Assembly (NCBI GenBank): GCA_937916025.1
Contig: CALGGX010000243.1
Span: 1 to 6,633 of the forward strand
Length of the DNA stretch: 6,633 bases
Direction of reading: 5' to 3'
Origin: an uncultured Selenomonadales bacterium
GTDB lineage: Bacteria > Bacillota_C > Negativicutes > Selenomonadales > Selenomonadaceae
Under the pieces are notes generated by a model. That model did no database searches. It was given only the letters and a program-made list of their open reading frames with translations, and was not told the DNA's origin. Below, piece after piece: positions 4,773 to 6,633 of this stretch (the first letter of the stretch is position 1; the number at the start of each line of letters is the position of its first letter). The position numbers were made by a program, and so were the translations under genes.

Positions 4773-6633
4773 TCAATCAAACTCCGCGCGGAGCCGTCGG
4801 ATCACTTCATCGATGTCTTTGAAGGCGCGCCGCAACAATATCTTCTCGCTGACAAGCAGATCAAGTGCCGACTCCCGATCGTGCCAACGATCCGATTTCG
4901 CCAAAATCCGTTCAGCCACGTCTTCAAACACCAGATGCAACTCCTTGCGCCCCGCCGCGCCGCCCCAACTGATTTTCGAGAACACGGAATTGATCAGCTC
5001 AAATTTATCGCTGAAGCAGTAGAGATAACTTTCGAGAATGTACTCATTCCATTCGAGATTTTCAAGCGGCGGAAATTGATGAAAATGCGTCGCCAAACTC
5101 TTAATCGATCTGCAATCTTCAATCAGACCGTCGAGCACGGCATCAATCGCCGCAGTGTCGAATTTGATTTTATCGCGATGAAGAAATTGATTGGAACTGA
5201 TGCGAATCGAAACGCGGCGGACGCTTTTGAATTCGATTTGCGAATTGATCTCTTCGGCAAATGCCTGCAACTCTTCAAGCGTGAAACGCTCGTGCTCGCT
5301 GCAATATTCGATGAACAACTGCCGTTTGCTTACAATTTCGCTCGCCAAGCTGATCGTGTTGCGATTGAAAGAAAACTTATTGCCGAAAAGTCCGCGCAAT
5401 GCTCCGCCGAAGCCTTGCGATGAAAACTCCGAAGTCGCCGCTTCGATCTCCGGAAACGTTCGGCAGATGATCTTTCGACACTCTTCGAGCGAGATCGTCT
5501 GACCGAATTGCAAAACGTGCTTCAACAATGCCTCGATTTTCGGCAGGCTCGCCCTGTCGATCGGAAACACGTCCAAATCCATGTATATATTCGGGTTGAC
5601 GCAAATGACATGCGGCGCGGTATTCAAGGCGGCTTTAAGTTTGTCGAGCGGAATGAACCAAAATACCCGCGCGAGTTCCTCAAGCGATATCTGCCGCATT
5701 TCGTTGCGGAACAATCTCTGAATGTCGGAAATCATATCCGGATTGCCGCGCGAGATGATGTTTTTCTCCCAGCCCATTCGCGACATCAAATCGGTCGCGT
5801 TGTTGATGTTCAGCACTTCGGACAATTGATCGGCATATCGCTCGAAAATCTTTTCGGCATAAATGCAAGTGTAACCCTGTTCGAGCAGCCCCGTCACGAC
5901 GGCTTGTATTTCCTGCATTAGCAGACTTTGCCGTTCGTTCAACGGCAGGAACAATTTATCGCCGAATTCGACGGTGATCTCTTTCAAGGCGTCGATCAAT
6001 TGTTCATCGGTGATGTCACGCAACTCGTCTTCTTCATCCGCATAATGACGAAACAGTTTCCTTGCAGTCGAAGAATGGAATTTGAATCCGCCCGGAAAAT
6101 TCGCCATGAGTACTGTCTTGAGTTTTTCACGTGACGGCATGACGGTTGCAATGCCGAGGGCTTTGTTTGCTTCTGCCAACAGCGCGTTGAATTTTTCGGG
6201 ATCATGCTTGCAAAGCCTGACGAGAAATACTTCCTTCGGAGTAGCCGAATCACTCTGCCGCCCGCGTCGAAGTCCGTCGATCACATTGATCCGTTTTGCA
6301 ATTGCCGCCGCGTCTCGCGATTTATCGCTGTCGTCGACACCGCGCGCTTTCGCGTAATTCTGCAGTAATTTCGACAGTTCATTGACTGCTTCGCCGATGT
6401 TTTCGAGCGTGTTGAGTTTGACGGAAGCCTCGACCATCTTAATCACTTCATGCGTATCAAACTCGAAAACCTTTTGGCGACACTGATGCTCGGCTTCGGC
6501 AAGAATTTTTTTGAATTCCTCCGGCTCATTGACGTACGTCCGATACACGGAGACGATAATCGGAGCCGCCGTCGGCTCGCCGCGCAAGCCGTCCGTAACG
6601 AGATACTCGACCATCGCATAATACTTCGCGAGC
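4773..6633 (-). CDS. Large repeat-containing protein of unknown function (5' end outside window)
   Basis: I do not recognise this gene. The frame is open from the right window edge to the TGA at 4773 (619 codons). The first ATG (6614, used for numbering) lacks a ribosome binding site and is preceded by six in-frame codons (LAKYYA), so the protein very likely starts further upstream. It is soluble-looking, charged and apparently mostly helical, with no signal peptide or membrane segment. Three pairs of degenerate repeats are visible: a DGLR...P-EF---LAEA module (6-42 and 111-150), a K-[LI]-F-x-[HR]-YAD module (184-213 and 253-282), and an N-x-[YF]-[ML] strand-plus-helix module (339-364 and 472-497). 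Segments such as ISLEELARVF (309-318) and FTLEELQAF (444-452) could be helix-turn-helix-like, but this is a guess. No nuclease, ATPase or transferase motif is seen in this part. galE follows 30 nt downstream. Confidence 0.8.
   Translation of the reverse strand, partial: LAKYYAMVEYLVTDGLRGEPTAAPIIVSVYRTYVNEPEEFKKILAEAEHQCRQKVFEFDTHEVIKMVEASVKLNTLENIGEAVNELSKLLQNYAKARGVDDSDKSRDAAAIAKRINVIDGLRRGRQSDSATPKEVFLVRLCKHDPEKFNALLAEANKALGIATVMPSREKLKTVLMANFPGGFKFHSSTARKLFRHYADEEDELRDITDEQLIDALKEITVEFGDKLFLPLNERQSLLMQEIQAVVTGLLEQGYTCIYAEKIFERYADQLSEVLNINNATDLMSRMGWEKNIISRGNPDMISDIQRLFRNEMRQISLEELARVFWFIPLDKLKAALNTAPHVICVNPNIYMDLDVFPIDRASLPKIEALLKHVLQFGQTISLEECRKIICRTFPEIEAATSEFSSQGFGGALRGLFGNKFSFNRNTISLASEIVSKRQLFIEYCSEHERFTLEELQAFAEEINSQIEFKSVRRVSIRISSNQFLHRDKIKFDTAAIDAVLDGLIEDCRSIKSLATHFHQFPPLENLEWNEYILESYLYCFSDKFELINSVFSKISWGGAAGRKELHLVFEDVAERILAKSDRWHDRESALDLLVSEKILLRRAFKDIDEVIRRLRAEFD
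5124..5201 (-). repeat. Protein-level repeat C2 of the unknown 619+ residue protein
   Basis: Residues 472-497. Aligns with copy C1 (5523-5600) at N-x-[YF]-[ML]-x-x-D-x-[FI]-x-[IF]-D-x-A-x-[LI], i.e. Asn475/Asn342, Phe477/Tyr344, Leu478/Met345, Asp481/Asp348, Asp486/Asp353 and Ala488/Ala355. The look is a beta strand or wing followed by a helix. The copies are too diverged to be recent duplications at DNA level. Confidence 0.45.
5523..5600 (-). repeat. Protein-level repeat C1 of the unknown 619+ residue protein
   Basis: Residues 339-364, partner of copy C2 at 5124-5201. It follows the helix-rich ISLEELARVFWF and LDKLKAAL segments (309-330). A helical stretch followed by a strand would suit a winged-helix unit, but that reading is by eye only. 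Confidence 0.45.
5769..5858 (-). repeat. Protein-level repeat B2 of the unknown 619+ residue protein
   Basis: Residues 253-282, containing AEKIFERYAD. It aligns with ARKLFRHYAD in copy B1 (5976-6065) at A-x-K-[LI]-F-x-[HR]-Y-A-D, followed in both by a loop and a second helix. Confidence 0.55.
5976..6065 (-). repeat. Protein-level repeat B1 of the unknown 619+ residue protein
   Basis: Residues 184-213, containing ARKLFRHYAD then DITDEQLIDAL. Partner of copy B2 at 5769-5858. Its start lies 69 residues before that of B2. Confidence 0.55.
6165..6284 (-). repeat. Protein-level repeat A2 of the unknown 619+ residue protein
   Basis: Residues 111-150. Shares V-x-DGLR-x-G, then P-x-x-V-x-x-x-R, then P-E-x-F-x-x-x-LAEA with copy A1 (6489-6599). 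It is the better conserved of the three repeat pairs and suggests an ancient tandem duplication of a module about 105 residues long. Confidence 0.6.
6489..6599 (-). repeat. Protein-level repeat A1 of the unknown 619+ residue protein
   Basis: Residues 6-42, containing VTDGLRGEP and PEEFKKILAEAE. Partner of copy A2 (VIDGLRRGR and PEKFNALLAEAN, 6165-6284). Because this copy lies at the window edge, more copies may exist upstream. Confidence 0.6.

Noticed and set aside
4764..5423. 219-codon plus-strand open frame opposite the unknown repeat protein
   Set aside because: The minus-strand frame is much longer, shows internal protein repeats and is joined to galE by operon-like spacing.
1..6633. Frequent CGATCG/GATCG words across the window, considered as a HIP1-like dispersed element
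   Set aside because: They occur mostly within codons for Ile-Gly, Asp-Arg and similar pairs in all genes and do not form a longer conserved octamer; they look like codon preference.

Overview
All seven genes in this window lie on the minus strand, so transcription runs from the right end (6633) to the left end (1). The window looks like ordinary bacterial chromosome. Strong AGGAGG-type ribosome binding sites, a clean TTGACA / 17 bp / TAAGAT promoter and a low-GC Gram-positive-style GapA ([21 protein letters not shown]) point to Firmicutes. The RTX-like repeat protein and a DUF1850 putative lipoprotein fit a diderm Firmicute such as the Negativicutes. That placement is inference from gene character, not from a search. 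I see no tRNA, rRNA, CRISPR array, insertion sequence or phage gene.

Right and centre (6633 to 2122): five closely packed genes, probably one operon. In order of transcription they are a 5'-truncated protein of at least 619 residues that I cannot assign and that contains three pairs of degenerate internal repeats; galE (UDP-glucose 4-epimerase); a 128-residue hot-dog thioesterase of the fluoroacetyl-CoA-thioesterase-like family; a small acidic RTX-like repeat protein of 249 to 260 residues whose start codon is uncertain; and a DUF1850 protein with a lipoprotein-like signal. Gaps are 30, 13 and 35 (possibly 2) nt, then a 16-nt overlap (or a 2-nt TTGA overlap). The promoter for this run is outside the window or inside the first gene, and no intrinsic terminator is visible after it.

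Left (2121 to 1): the glycolytic pair gap and pgk. A 162-nt intergenic region carries a well-formed sigma-A-type promoter for gap. Between gap and pgk is a 167-nt spacer with a strong rho-independent terminator hairpin plus U-tract. Since pgk shows no convincing promoter of its own, this hairpin probably acts as a partial terminator that lets more gap than pgk mRNA accumulate. pgk runs off the left edge after 254 codons.

GapA and Pgk catalyse consecutive steps of lower glycolysis, and GalE supplies UDP-galactose/UDP-glucose for cell-surface glycans or galactose use. How the thioesterase, RTX-like protein, DUF1850 protein and the large unknown protein relate to GalE is not evident. The points most worth a second look are the unknown repeat protein, the RTX-like gene with a possible ATT start, and the gap-pgk terminator.
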